This document shows positions 1 through 12,020 of a stretch of DNA of 64,000 bases, in pieces. How positions within the stretch are numbered: the first letter of the stretch is position 1; each line of letters opens with the position of its first letter. Source of the DNA: Crotophaga sulcirostris (lineage: Eukaryota > Chordata > Aves > Cuculiformes > Crotophagidae); the NCBI GenBank assembly GCA_013397455.1, contig VYZB01000014.1:1646581-1710580 (forward strand). The letters are read 5' to 3'. The notes under the pieces are model-generated. The model saw only the letters and a program-made list of their open reading frames with translations. It had not been told where the DNA came from and did not search any database. Position numbers and translations under genes: made by a program.

Positions 1-1696
1 TTTGATTTGTTGTGGCATCGGGCACACAGAACTGATTTCTCCAAGCTCAGCACATACATCCTTTCCTACACAAGCGCTGTGTGGTTCTCAGGGTATGCAT
101 ACAATATGAAGGATTCACTACAAGGTCACCTTGGCCAGCTTGAGACGTGGGACCTACCCTGCCATGTTATTCCCCTTCTGTACCTATACCCCATGGCACA
201 CCCTGAAATCTGTGCTTCTGATTTTTCAGGGCATGACATTATGATCTATCACGACTTGCACAGTGCCAGGCAATGCTATGTCCTTCTAGGGTTCTGCTGA
301 TAGACTTGGACTTAGGTCTGAGCTTGGCCATACTGTAAGTTAGCAGAGGTGAGAAGGATGTTGGAGCAGCAGGAAAACTGAAATAGGGATGGGAAGGATG
401 ATGGTGAGCAGATTTCATATGCCCAGGGGAATGAGGCTGCCTTGAGATGGGAATTTCACCAGACAGCAGCCAGGCATAGCTTACAAGGGTCTGTGGCGTA
501 GATGCTTGCCAGCGAGATCCTCCACTATCAACACAGATGCAGGCTGTGCTGCTTTAGCGGCCAGGCTACACACCTGCCCCCGAGCTGAAGCAGGAGAGAA
601 AACAACCCCACCTAACACCCCACATTTCAATATGAACTATGACTTATTACATGTCCTATGCAAAAAAAGAGAGTTCCTAAAACTCATCTGGATGGAAAGA
701 TACACAAATACCAGTAATTTTAACTATTCTCTGTTATTCTTATGCTTACCCTTTCCAGTAGTGACAGAGTAGCTTTTAGTGCACCTTCTGGACGGCCAAA
801 TGGAAAGCAGTACCTAGGAAAACCACATCATGTTAACATCAACCCAGGTTCAAACGAACAAACTTCTCCAGTGCTATAAAGATGCGTTCCTAAATATGCC
901 CAAGCAACAGTCTAGTCCCTCTGCGTGGAATGAACCATCTTTCTACAGAATAACTTTCTGAAAGGGTTTGATTGTGTGGACACTAAGGCAGAAAACAGAA
1001 TACAGGCTAATAATAAGTGGCTTATTAAAACTGGGTGTCACCTGGAGAGTTTTTTGATTTCCTAGATCTCCTTGTAAAAATGGAAAAAAAAAAACCCAAC
1101 CCCTTTGGAAAGGACCTGTACTTCCAGCCAGAGACCCGGTGATGCACCTGGCTGTAGGTAACTGGCTGAACCAGTCCCTGTCCCCAGCAAGTGGCAGCTC
1201 CAAGGTGCTCATGCAGGACTCATGCACATCACCCATTTGCCTGCAAATGGGCAATACCCGCCCATGCCCCAGCTGCCGCGCAGGGCGCAATTCAGCCCTT
1301 TTGGGGGGGCAGCGCGCATCCTTTTCATACAGTGCCATCCCTGCAGAAAGCCCTGCCTGTCTGAATAAGAGGGAGAAAGGAAAACAAATGGATAACAACT
1401 GAGCAGAGGGGAACTGAGAAATAAGAGGACGGGATTTTTGTTGTTGTTACATTATAGAAAAAATCCATGGCATTACCATGCCTATGGGAGCAACACTCTT
1501 TGAAGGTCATACACTTAAAACCACTCTCCAGCTACAAACATGCTACAGCACAGGCTTCCCTACCCTGTGTAGGTCTGTGCCACTTATGCAAAATTCTCCT
1601 ACGCATCCAAAACCTGCCTTTTGGCTCTGCTGCTTATAGGAGGGAGCCGGGAGGAAATCAGTCCTCTCACATTCAGCCTGGGCTCTCTGCCTTTAC
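1..1696 (-). other. CADPS: CADPS intron, partial
   Basis: The start of the intron after the exon at 1697, with donor gtaaag. It continues beyond the window edge. I see no exon and no repeat beyond a short A-run near 1083-1094. Confidence 0.8.
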
Positions 1697-1798
1697 CTAA
1701 AATGTGTGATCTGATTCTCCAGAAGCAAACGAAGTCGTTCCTTGATCTCTTCGAAACGCTCTTTCTCGTCTACGGTCACAGTTCCTATCCCATCAGGC
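1697..1798 (-). CDS. CADPS: CADPS exon: MUN/CAPS region continued
   Basis: A 102-nt exon, phase 2-2. One base completes the arginine split from the previous exon, then 33 codons run [20 protein letters not shown] and [13 protein letters not shown], with AG left over. The acceptor is ttctcctccag and the donor TTTTAG|gtaaag. Most vertebrate CADPS proteins have TVTVEEKERF and RLRVLLENQ here, so this copy has two mild changes (E to D, V to L). CADPS2 reads TVSVEEK and RLSSLLENQISHF. This is the last CADPS exon in the window; the next ([10 protein letters not shown] in the family) lies before position 1. Confidence 0.97.
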
Positions 1799-4700
1799 CT
1801 GGAGGAGAAATGCCATGAATGACTCCACCTCGTTGTCCTGGAGCTCACCCCCCCCGCCCCCAGCACACAGCACGCTGCCCTTTTAGAAAGCAACAGAACC
1901 AACCGTGAGACCCAGGACGGAGGACGTGCCACACTGAGACACAGGTGGTCAGTATCAAAAATAAACAAATAAAGGAATATCCTCTCTCAGAGTGATAATG
2001 TGGATGTGGACACTCCCGATCCCTTTTATTTTTCCAGTGACAGAAGTCTTAAAAAGTAGAATCCCCTTTCAAATACAGGGATGTGATAGGGAGCGCAATG
2101 CCAGCTCTCACTGCAGGATTAGGCCCATTGCTGGCAAAATAGAGACTTAATTTTTGCAGAAAAATTCAGTAGCTAATTTAACACAATTCACAGTATAAAA
2201 GAGTATCGACAACAGGCGTACATACAAACAATATAAAATTCTGCACTCCTTCACAACCGCTGAATCACCCCATTTTACTGATTTATTGAAGTGAACCATC
2301 TTCAATATATTCTGCCGAAACATGCCTAAAGCATGACATGCATTTTGCATTTGAAAATGCAATGCGTTGTCAGTCATTTAATTTTAATTTATAAAAATCA
2401 GCACACTGATACAATTTATCAAAGATTTTCTCGGACTATTTACAAGACCCTTGTAATTCAGGAGTGCACAGAAGCGCGTTGTGAGACACCCAGGTCTTGC
2501 TGTCCTGAGGAGTTTCTCATATTTCACAGAGCACAATGCGCAGGCGAACCCAAGCTGATGCTCTCCCGGGGTTGGATGATGCCGTGGTCTCTATGCTCTT
2601 CCACCCCGTACCTCTGTGATGCCAACCCATCCGAGAGCTGAAAGCAGCAATCCCCTCCTTCTCCCCCACACCCACACGGCAAAATACGCTGCGCGGCAGA
2701 ATCCCGGGAGAGAAGAGAGAAGAGTCTAATCCATCCACCAAAGGAACTGGCCAGGCAGACAATCCACGCACCGCTTCCCACTCCCGGTGAGCAAAGCCTA
2801 AGGATTTGCATGCTCCTGGGCAACTCTGCTGGCACAGGCACTCTCTAGGTAATGTAAGACGTCTTAAAATTGAACAAATGTTCTTACTTAAAGGCCTCCT
2901 CCAGTGTTCAGCTTAAGCTGCGTAAATCCGCAGTACTAGACTGGTTTGGCTATACAAAAGACTTGGCAAGGGACTACAAAGCTTCTAATGAACCTCCTGT
3001 CAGGGGTTAATTGGTTGGCTTTATTTTCCTCTTAAAGAATCAAAGGCCCTAAACTTAAAAAACCCCACAACCCTATAAAAAATTAAAAGCTATAAAATCT
3101 GTACAGTCACTTCTACTTGACCCTGCATTTGTAAGCTCTTAATATCATAAATAAGAACTCTGATTTCCCAATACAGGTGAATAAATCATTAAAATATTTC
3201 AGAAGAGGAACTAACAAACCTTACATATTTACTGCAAAATTTTAAAGTTGAATATACCTTAAATAAAACTTGCAACATGGACACAGAAAAAGACTCGATT
3301 ACCAGGGGATGTATTTAAATTTAAACAGCATTAATCAGAAATCTTTACTTGATTATTTGCCAAATTCAGTCAAATTAAGGAAAAAAAAAAGGAAAAAAGA
3401 TTTAGGCTGAAACTTGGATAAAATGTCTCAGCTGGGGAACACATTTCATAAACAGTTTTGGAAGTACAGATCTGGTCTCATTAGTACCTAATTAGGACTA
3501 GTTATTTTGAAGAAATGAGCAAGCCACAAAAAAACCAAATTAGATATCAAGCAAAAATTAATGTCTGAACATGCTTAATATATTTTTATTCCAAAGTTCC
3601 ATAAAATATTTAATATTCAGACAGAGATGTTCATGCCTTTTGTGATGCTGTGCACCTCACAGTGCCTTGTTTGCTCTCAAGTAGAAGAGATAATTCAGGG
3701 CAGATCCAATAAATGCCGTACATTAAGGAGCAGGGTTGAAGCCCTTATTTAACTTTTGGCATTCGGTTCCCCCCTCTGTACCCATAACAGCTCACAGAGT
3801 GTCATTAGGTTAATTGTATCAGTGCTGACAAACGAGGCAGGAAAAACTGCCTGCCTTGGCTGTGATTTGTTGATGGACTGGAAATGGTCTGAAAGTTATG
3901 TTACCCTTTGCTGGGTCAATAACCTCAACTGGTGAGATTTAATGGCAGGATCTGACAGCTCAGGTTGGGTTGCAGCTCCTTCGCAGGATTTGCAGTTTCT
4001 CACTCTATTCAAAGGGCTTCAGTTTTGTCAGAATTGGTTATTAAGTGCTCACCGCATAACAACTCATGTTGGATACCCAAAATGATGACAGCTTCAGTTG
4101 CATCCTGGTTCGGTGGTGTCAGTTCTGGAAGCATTGCTTTGAAACACAGACCCACACAAAGACAAAGGGCAGGCTCTCGAGAGCAAACTTCTGGTCAACG
4201 CGGCTCTTGCCCAAATCATAATACCCCAAGGGATGCCAACCCAACCACTGAGGCACACGTAGACCACAGAGGCTTAGCCTGTAGACACTCCCTGATCTTC
4301 ACATTTCTTGGTGTCTTTGTGGGCCAGAAGAACATCAAACCCAGTGACTTCAGCCACTGCTTCCTCTATGCAGGGCCTGCCACGCGATGTAAACGTAGGC
4401 TGCTCTTGTGTATCATGCTACTTCAAACTTGAGACAATCTACAGGTCAGCTGTAGCCATTTTTGGAGCAGTGCGGATGTCTGGAAGGGCCTGCCAACCGA
4501 GAGCCATCACTACGGCAAGGACTCCCTTTCTCACCCAGCTGTGGACTATATTGCATCTGACATGATGAGCATCTCTTGAATCTACCTTTCAAATTTTCGG
4601 CAAACCATTTTCTCACTGTCCTTCACAAAGTTGACATTTTCGGCAGCATGATAGGAAAGATGTCATGTCGGCTGCTTTTCAAGTTGTTGTCACAGTGGTT

Positions 4701-7700
4701 AGCACCAGTTCTGTCATCTTTGCTCTCCTCACAATCCCCCATCTTGAGCCATGTCACAAATAATAATACTTCCAATGTTTTTGTCAAATTTCAAATACTA
4801 TAACACAGCTGCACATCTTTGGATTTACTAGTTATGTTAATCTTTGTTGCTCATCTTCCCAGAAGCTGAAGCATTAGGAACTCATTAATTAGTGACAAAT
4901 GCAGGATATACATAGAACAGGAAAAACACTACCCAAAGCCTTGCACTTAATTTATTAGCTCGATAATTTTGAGACCTAATTAAATATTCCAGTCAAATAC
5001 ACTTTGAAAATGTAATCTTTTTGAGGGAACATATTTATTTTCCCTTTTGCAAGAACACAAAGGGTATATAGCTTAGCATCGCTATAATTTAAGATTCACT
5101 TCTGTGCTCTAGACAATTCCAGCACATGGCTGATGGGGCTGAAAAAAATCCCCAGGAGAAGATCAAGTCGCACCAGCTCAATCTGATGCTTATCAGCAAT
5201 TTCGGTTTCAGTGAAGGTCTCCAGCTCAACTTTGATATTTGTTATTTGATCTCATGGACAGAAGCACTGACTCCTCCAGTGAGCAGCTTTTCTGCAATAA
5301 GGCTTGCTAAAACGCAGCGGGAGAAAATGGATGTTCTCACATGCAGTCGTTATCACACTGAAGCAGCGATGGGGAACGAGGGGAGAGCAAAAGCGTGAAA
5401 AAAAGTTTTGTACGTACATGGTATATACAGATGCATGAGGGACAACATGGGTTTGGGTCTATGAATTTGGGTCAAAACCCAACATAAACATCTCCATCTG
5501 TGTGGAGACACAATTTCATCCAATTCTCTACAGCTCCTGCTCATGGACACTTGAGGTGTATGGCAGAAGTTGTGGGCAGAGGGGGAAGCAGAAGGGCAAA
5601 AAAAGGCAAGAAAAATAAATAAGGAAAATTTTAATTATAAGTAAATAAGCTTCAGATCACTCCTTCTGCTGCAGATTCACTATGTTGGCTCTAATCTAGT
5701 AAATTCCCACTGTAAATATTTCATATGAAAAGTTTTAAATGTCGCTTTCCTAATCTCTCCCTTGTTTTTAAGTTTCAAGCCACAAAACCAAAAACACCAA
5801 CAAAGCAGGTGGTGAAGTTAAAATAAAAAGGGTTGCAATTTAAACAGAAAAAAATGATAGTCCTTGTTTAGCTTAGATGGTTTGTGCAAATTCCAGGGTT
5901 AATTATAAATTATAATTAGGACCTGTGATCCTAAGGCCACTGCTTTATTCTACAAGCCCCGCCTCCCCCCATGCCCTTTTCTAATTATACCCAGTGCCCC
6001 CAGGGCTAGTTATGCTGCTAAAACAAATATATCAAAATGATTTTTTAACAAAGACTAATATATGAAGCAATAGTATGCATTTGTATGCAATTATAAACAC
6101 ACAGTATAGCTCCAGTGGGTTAATCTCTTTGACATAAGCCTGTATGAAATACCATGGCGTCTTATAAACGAAAAGACATATCCTCTTTTACACCTTTTAT
6201 GTTTAACTTGTCTACACTTTTTTTTTTACTGGGGAAAATATTGCTTACACGTAGCAAACAGATCTTTGCACGCACTGTGAGCCCTGGCATGCAGAGCCAA
6301 GGAAAAAAAAACAATGTCAAAAACTGATGCAAATAATTTGATTTTTTAAGTAACAACTCAAATAGAAAACACGTGCTGCCTTCAGCTCCCTTGCTGGTTG
6401 CCAGGTGCAGCACATATGAGCTATACAGTAAACATCGATGATTAGTGCCTTGGACGGCATGTGTCAGGGTAGGCTCGCAGAGGCTCCTCGCAGAAGACTT
6501 TGCCTGTGCGAAGCCCCACCGGTTGCTCAGGGACTGGTGCTGGGGATGTGGGTAGGACCACAGCCTCCTGCCTGCTGCCTCCTACATCTCCCCCACCATA
6601 TCTGACCTGAAAGAGCCCACCTATTTAGACACCTTGGAAAAAAGTGTATTCAGCAAACATCTATTTTCCCTGACTCCCCTTTCTTCTGGGAATTCACACC
6701 CTGCATGAAGCGTTGGGTGAAAGCCCTTTGTCCAGCCCAGCCCTCCACCCGTTCTCTTGAGCTTCCCCCGCTGCCTGCTCAAGATGCTAGAGAGCATGGG
6801 AGCTGTTTCATCCTTCCAACTCCTGTCTTTGCTTTGCTTGGGCTCTCCTCCACGCTGCAGTGTGGAGCCAAGTCACGGCTCATCGCTCCGCATATGCGAT
6901 CTACCCCCCTGACACAGCGTGGCTGGACCGGATGATTCCTGAACCCTGCCATCCTACACCCATTGTAACGAATCACGTTAGCTGGTTATCTGCTGGTGGC
7001 TGGCAACCCACCGCCCTCCAGCACAGACTCCAGATCCCATCCAACAGACAGCCGTAACGCACACTGCCTCACCACGGACTCACCACTGGGCTGGTCAGGC
7101 CACGGAGCTGGCACCCAACGGAAGGTTACGGCATTATGCAACGCCAGATTTTAACCTGTCTTACTGCAGCCAAGGCAATTAATCTGAATGAGATGTGGAA
7201 AATAAACACAAAGCAATACGGGAAGTATATAGAGATACTGTGACAAAGCCTTCATACATTTACTGCTCCTTTTTAAGGGACCAAAAATGTCCTGGTTTGG
7301 TTTTTTAACTAGCCATATGGAAATTTTGCCTTTATGTGAAACAGCCAGACAAGTAGTTAGAATACAATGGAAAAAATTACAAGTATGCTCTGCAGACTTT
7401 TCAGTTTCTCAAGGTTTATGACAACTACATTATTTCTGCTTGCCTACAGTTGCAAAAAACTAATGAAAGCTAATGCTACTGCTAGCTAACGAAAGAGCTA
7501 CTTCTTGAAAACAAGTTTGACACTGTAAAATACAGTTTACAGAGGAAAAGATAAATCACTGATAAACCAAATTAATTAACAGAGACTGGAGGGGGTTCAG
7601 TCTGGCATCTTGATTTTGCTAAGCTCAGTGTTTTCTAATACCTAGGATGCACTAGATCAATATTTTAGTCTTGTTTTTAGAAGTCTGAGATTAGCAAACA

Positions 7701-10609
7701 TACAAAGAGTCTTTCTGGATGCCAACTTCGGCATTTAACAAAGAAAGTTATTTCATGGTTAAATCCAAAGAGGGCACACATGAAACCAATGTCACTCCCA
7801 AAAGCCACTCCTTCCAAGAGGTGCAGGAATCACCCTTCAAGGCGTAGACACTGACTTTGGGCCTGGGGAAGCTGAGCTCAATTTCCTGCTCTGCAACACC
7901 TCTCCCACCCATGGAAAGGGAAGCAGTGGGGCTCCTCTAACACCTCACTTCTCTGCACATTGAATGGCGCCGGCTGTCAGAGTCTTCCAATGTGAGCATA
8001 GCCACAAACTCAGAAACAGAAGGCAAGGAAAGACCTGGGTGATCACATAGAGCCTTTCATAATTTTACCCCAAATCTCGATGTCCTATCAGAACCATTCC
8101 TGCTTCTTGCCCTTTTTTGGAGGGTTGTTGATAAAGGAAAGTGACAGCCCCAATAATGTGGTGATGGTACCAAAAGCAAACAGACATCAATAAACACACA
8201 GCATGTGCTGTCGGATGTCTGAATAATGCTACACCTTTCTTATCTGTAATGTAGGGTACATTGGAATGCCATCATCTTTCCGAATGGCAGGACTTGACAA
8301 AAGTGATACCCGGTGGACAAAACCCTGTTATCAATTCACTAGTGACCACAGCAGTGAAAAAGCCTTAAGCTCCTTATCTTAGGGAAGAGCAAGTACTTGG
8401 TAACAGCAATCCATGGGGATATTCAGTTGTCTTTGCCTCTTGCTAGTCCCTGCCTTTCTGACAGCCTGCACCTTACACATCCAGGTGTCCGCAGGAGGTG
8501 AAACTTAGGACAAGCAATTTACATTCAACTACATATTTACTTGAAAAAGGATTAAATTAACAGAAAAATTAAGGGGACTGCCATGTCAATAGCAATGATT
8601 TACAGACTTCTTCTGAAGAGATTAAGTTAGGCTTTCAGATGTCTGAAGAAGCTATGTGAGCCCAAGGGAGGGAGGGAGAACCAAACCTTGACATATAAAG
8701 CAACAGGGCTCCAAAATACCCCCCAAATCACATTTTGACCATTTCACCTGCTGCGGCCACAGGGTCAGCTCCACGCTGGAGGTGCATTTCCACAGCAGCC
8801 ATCCTGCTCCTGTCCTGGCTGTGCCGCTGAGGCGGGTGCCGGACAGGCGAGGAGGCATCGTTCCTGTGCTGATGCCTGTCATCCTGTCAGCCTTGACCTT
8901 CAGGCTGTCCTCAGCATCCGCACCGCAGCCTGCCTGCACTTCCCCGCTGACTGCGAGCGACTGTTGTCTCACTGCCTGACCTTACGCAAACACGATACAA
9001 ACAGACAGCCCACCTCAGCTCCATCACTGTCTGCTGCTAATACAGGAGATTGATAGCCACATGAAATTATCTCCCCGCTCGACCTTCATTACTGGGTGGC
9101 ACATTCTGACTGACAGCCAACCTCATTCTGGGGAAAGCTAAACCATCCGCTTGGTTTTTTTTTACTGTCTAAAAAGTGAAGGAACTTCCTTTTGTAAAGA
9201 AAATCAACTCATTTCTCAGTTTTGACAGAAAAAGAAGCCTTTGTTAAACAGAAAAATGTCTCATAACTTGAATCTTTCCCAGTCCATTGTGCATACCAAT
9301 AAGAACGCATGGCACGGCTGCTCCAAGATGCTCCGTTTGAAGCTGTGCTGGCTCCTGGGGCAGGCATGCTCCCGCCTCAACAAATTTTACACAAAGTTTT
9401 CAGCTCTGCCATGAGCCATAGGTTTCCTGGGGAGAGCGTGGTCAGCCTGAAGGCAATGAGCAACGTATGGTCACGGCAGGTGGGAGGAACGGACGGAGTA
9501 AAAGCGAACATGGCTTTACACATGTCACAACTGCCAGTAAGGACTGCATGGGTAAACATTGGCTTTCCACTGCTCCCTGCCAGCCAGCTCACAAATGCAC
9601 GATGCATGTGGCCTAAACAGCTTTCTGAAAAGAAATCGTGACTCTTCCCCACAGATATTCAGATTTCTGACAGTAGACACGAAAGATGTGGAGTTATATT
9701 GCATCGCAAACCCTGAGGTCCCTTTTTGTGGCACCCCAAAAGCACACCTCGCAGTCTCCATACCAACCTCCTAGTGGTGGAGCTGAGTCCTGGGTCTTAC
9801 ACAGAACCTCATTCAGCAAGCACAATGCTCTATCCCAGCAACTCCCGTAATGCCCAGGCAATAGAGAGATGGCAATGACTAAGAAAGACTATGAACCTTC
9901 AGCCTTTCAATGTGAAGTCAACCATCAGCTAGAGACAGCTAAGTCATAACAAAACATCATGTTCCTTTCTCAGAATATTTAAAATGAATTACTCGAATAG
10001 TCTGTCCATGGCCAAGTTGCCCCTTTGGCAGTGTCCAGTGGTGTACCAGTTGTACAGGCACGGGACTGGGGTCTACACACTTGCATGGGTTCTAAAGCAA
10101 GGCATCTGCCTGACCCCACAACTCCCCACTCCCGCAGGAAGGCAATGGTGGTGGAGCAGGGCCAGTATTGTCAGATACATCCTGCCACCAAGCCCAATGA
10201 AGAGGAGGCTATGAGTATGGTTGGACCCTATGAAGATGCACATGGAGTAGCTATGACCTGCATTCAGCCTCCTCCGCATGATGGGTCAAACAGGCTTTAA
10301 GTCAGGTCTTGTACCCACAATAGCCTCCCGAAGGGATGAGCCCTGCCTATGGAAGAGGGGTGAAGGAGCAGCCAGTTTCCCCCGTCAGTCTCAACCCCTC
10401 CCCGTCATGCCTAAAAACCTCAAGGCCCTGGAGCCCCTATGGGACGTGGGTGCCCAAATTCCATACAACTCCTAGGAGAGCATCAGACGTGAATGTCGGT
10501 GCTGCAGCAGATCTCCCCGTGCTGCAGGGCCTCAAACTGCCCAGTGTGCTCAGTGACTGAGGAATCCAGTTCTACAACACAATTCTGTGCACTGTGCGCT
10601 TTCGCTTAC
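1799..10609 (-). other. CADPS: CADPS intron (8.8 kb)
   Basis: Intron from the candidate cassette exon (donor gtaagc) to the exon at 1798 (acceptor ctcctccag). If the cassette is skipped, the intron extends to 11832. It contains AT-rich stretches (3000-3720, 4800-5100, 5600-6200), a perfect 8-bp inverted repeat TAATTATA-aat-TATAATTA at 5900-5918, and a GC-richer patch at 8740-8990 that happens to be open on the minus strand. A GCATG word at 10410-10406 on the minus strand, about 200 nt after the cassette donor, could bind RBFOX. No repeat element was recognised. Confidence 0.8.
5900..5918. repeat. AT-only inverted repeat, homeodomain-like
   Basis: Perfect 8-bp arms TAATTATA and TATAATTA are separated by AAT. 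The pattern offers two TAAT cores facing each other, like dimeric homeodomain sites, but AT-rich DNA gives such palindromes by chance. No further support is visible. Confidence 0.5.
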
Positions 10610-10774
10610 CTTTTTGGCTCTGGATTTGGCTGGGATTTGGAATCTTTCCTTTTTTTGGACTCCTTTTTGGAATCCTTTTTTGTCTCTGCTTCAGCGGCAG
10701 GGGCATGAGATGCTTTGCCCCCTTCGCCTTCTGCACTTGGCTGTGACCCACCAAGTAATTCTGCCATCAGTTGG
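10610..10774 (-). CDS. CADPS: Candidate CADPS cassette exon, lysine-rich insert
   Basis: A 165-nt segment, phase 2-2, with acceptor ctccccaaag preceded by a CU-rich tract and a strong donor AAAAAG|gtaagc. Read after the AG of the exon at 11833 it gives serine and 54 open codons: QLMAELLGGSQPSAEGEGGK, ASHAPAAEAE, TKKDSKKESKKRKDSK, SQPNPEPK, then AG, which joins the exon at 1798 to form arginine. It would lie between HVHGN and PDGIGTV without disturbing the frame. The peptide has an acidic/alanine first half and a basic second half with three (K/R)K(D/E)S units. The CADPS isoforms I remember lack it. It could be a tissue-specific exon; the internal ATG at 10765-10763 could also be a start from an internal promoter. 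No transcript data are available here. Confidence 0.7.
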
Positions 10775-11832
10775 CTTTGGGGAGTGATTGCAATGCAGGG
10801 GGCAAGGTCAGCAGCAAAAGTGAAAGAAACAAGAAGAAAGCATGAAAAAACTCAAAATAAAACAAAAGGAAGCTAAACTGAAAGCAAACAAGTGAAACCA
10901 GATTAACAATTGGCAAAGAAGAAACGAATGAGTAAAAGAAAGTCAGAACTAAAAAAGAAACTAAGGAAGCAAAAACTCGGTTTCCATGACAAGATGTATG
11001 AAAGTAACTGCAAAAGCAAACGGCAGCCTTGCAACGTGAAACCTGGGCAATGTGTGTCATAATTCAGGATGGTATTTACCAGAGGGTTTATGAAAACATG
11101 TCATTATTTTATAACATTCCTTCCTTTAGCAGCATATGCAGGATAGAGAGCAATATCTTAAAGTATATAATGCAACTTTTCAGAAAAAAGCAGAAAAAGG
11201 AGCTGCAATAGATGCTACAGCTATCAACAAAATGAAAAGGAAAAAAGCACAGCTTCAGTTCCTCCCATCAAAGGTTTGCCACATTTGAGAGAAAGGAATG
11301 GGCTGCTTCTGGAATTGAAATTGCTTTGCAACAGCAGCAAGATAAAATTTTCAGTTCTGTCTAAGCAATTTCCGAACTGACGTCACAGGGACTTTAAGAA
11401 AGACATAGGTGCCCTGGGGCTTAAAACCCTTCTGAACACTGAAGTTTGATACTGCTGAAAATTTCACTGCTGCATCTTGTCAGATCCTCTTGCACAGCAA
11501 TTAAATCGGCACAGTGTATCGTTTACTTCTATTTATTCAACCGTGATAGCCACAGGTACTTCAACTCTATCTTGTCCATAACTGCATCTAGCAGGTGTCT
11601 GGGTAAGAAAGTTAAAGTCCCTCATTTCTGGATCCTCTACGTGCATTTTTATTGCTTACATTAAACAAGCAACGAAACAAACAAACAAATCGACTATGCC
11701 ACTAGAAGCGCTGCTGCCAAACATCCACTATGAAAACAAATTGGGGACTGTTGTGCATTATCCAAGGAAACCTATATTTGACAAAGTCATCCCTTGCTGG
11801 CAGGGAGTTGCTAGCCGAGAAGAATTCCTTAC
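10775..11832 (-). other. CADPS: CADPS intron (1.1 kb) with CU-rich 3' part
   Basis: Intron between the exon at 12020-11833 and the candidate cassette exon. On the minus strand, bases from about 10980 down to 10790 are rich in ctttctt, tttcttc and similar words, typical of a long polypyrimidine region with possible PTB-type binding sites. The acceptor is ctccccaaag at its end. An earlier tttgctttcag (AG at 10879-10878) could compete as acceptor, but would bring an in-frame stop. Confidence 0.7.
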
Positions 11833-12020
11833 CTGTTGCCATGAACATGTGATGCACAAAAGGCAAAGCTGTAGTGAAGTAAGGTGGGGTCAATCATAGC
11901 TCCATTTTCTGCGCGCTCTAGCAAATCTCTGAGGTAGCAGAGATGTCTGTGACAGCCTCTCACTCCATTACGTGCACAATACTCATCTAGCACAAAGACC
12001 TGGCCAGGACTAAACCAGCC
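11833..12020 (-). CDS. CADPS: CADPS exon: early MUN/CAPS region
   Basis: A 188-nt exon with 62 codons from [20 protein letters not shown] through [20 protein letters not shown] to [14 protein letters not shown], plus AG of the next residue. The acceptor is tctaaacag and the donor AACAG|gtaagg. This part belongs to the CAPS-specific region at the start of the MUN-type module that binds syntaxin and promotes SNARE assembly. [13 protein letters not shown] is CADPS-like; CADPS2 differs strongly here. Phase 2 at the end lets it join either the candidate cassette exon at 10774 or the exon at 1798. Confidence 0.98.

Noticed and set aside
10572..10754. Minus-strand 60-codon frame beginning MVGHSQVQ over the cassette exon
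   Set aside because: It is in a different frame from the one required by the flanking exon phases and runs through the splice donor.
10775..10879. Alternative upstream acceptor tttgctttcag for the cassette exon
   Set aside because: Entering at 10877 in phase 2 reads into TGA before reaching the conserved-looking part, so the product would be truncated.
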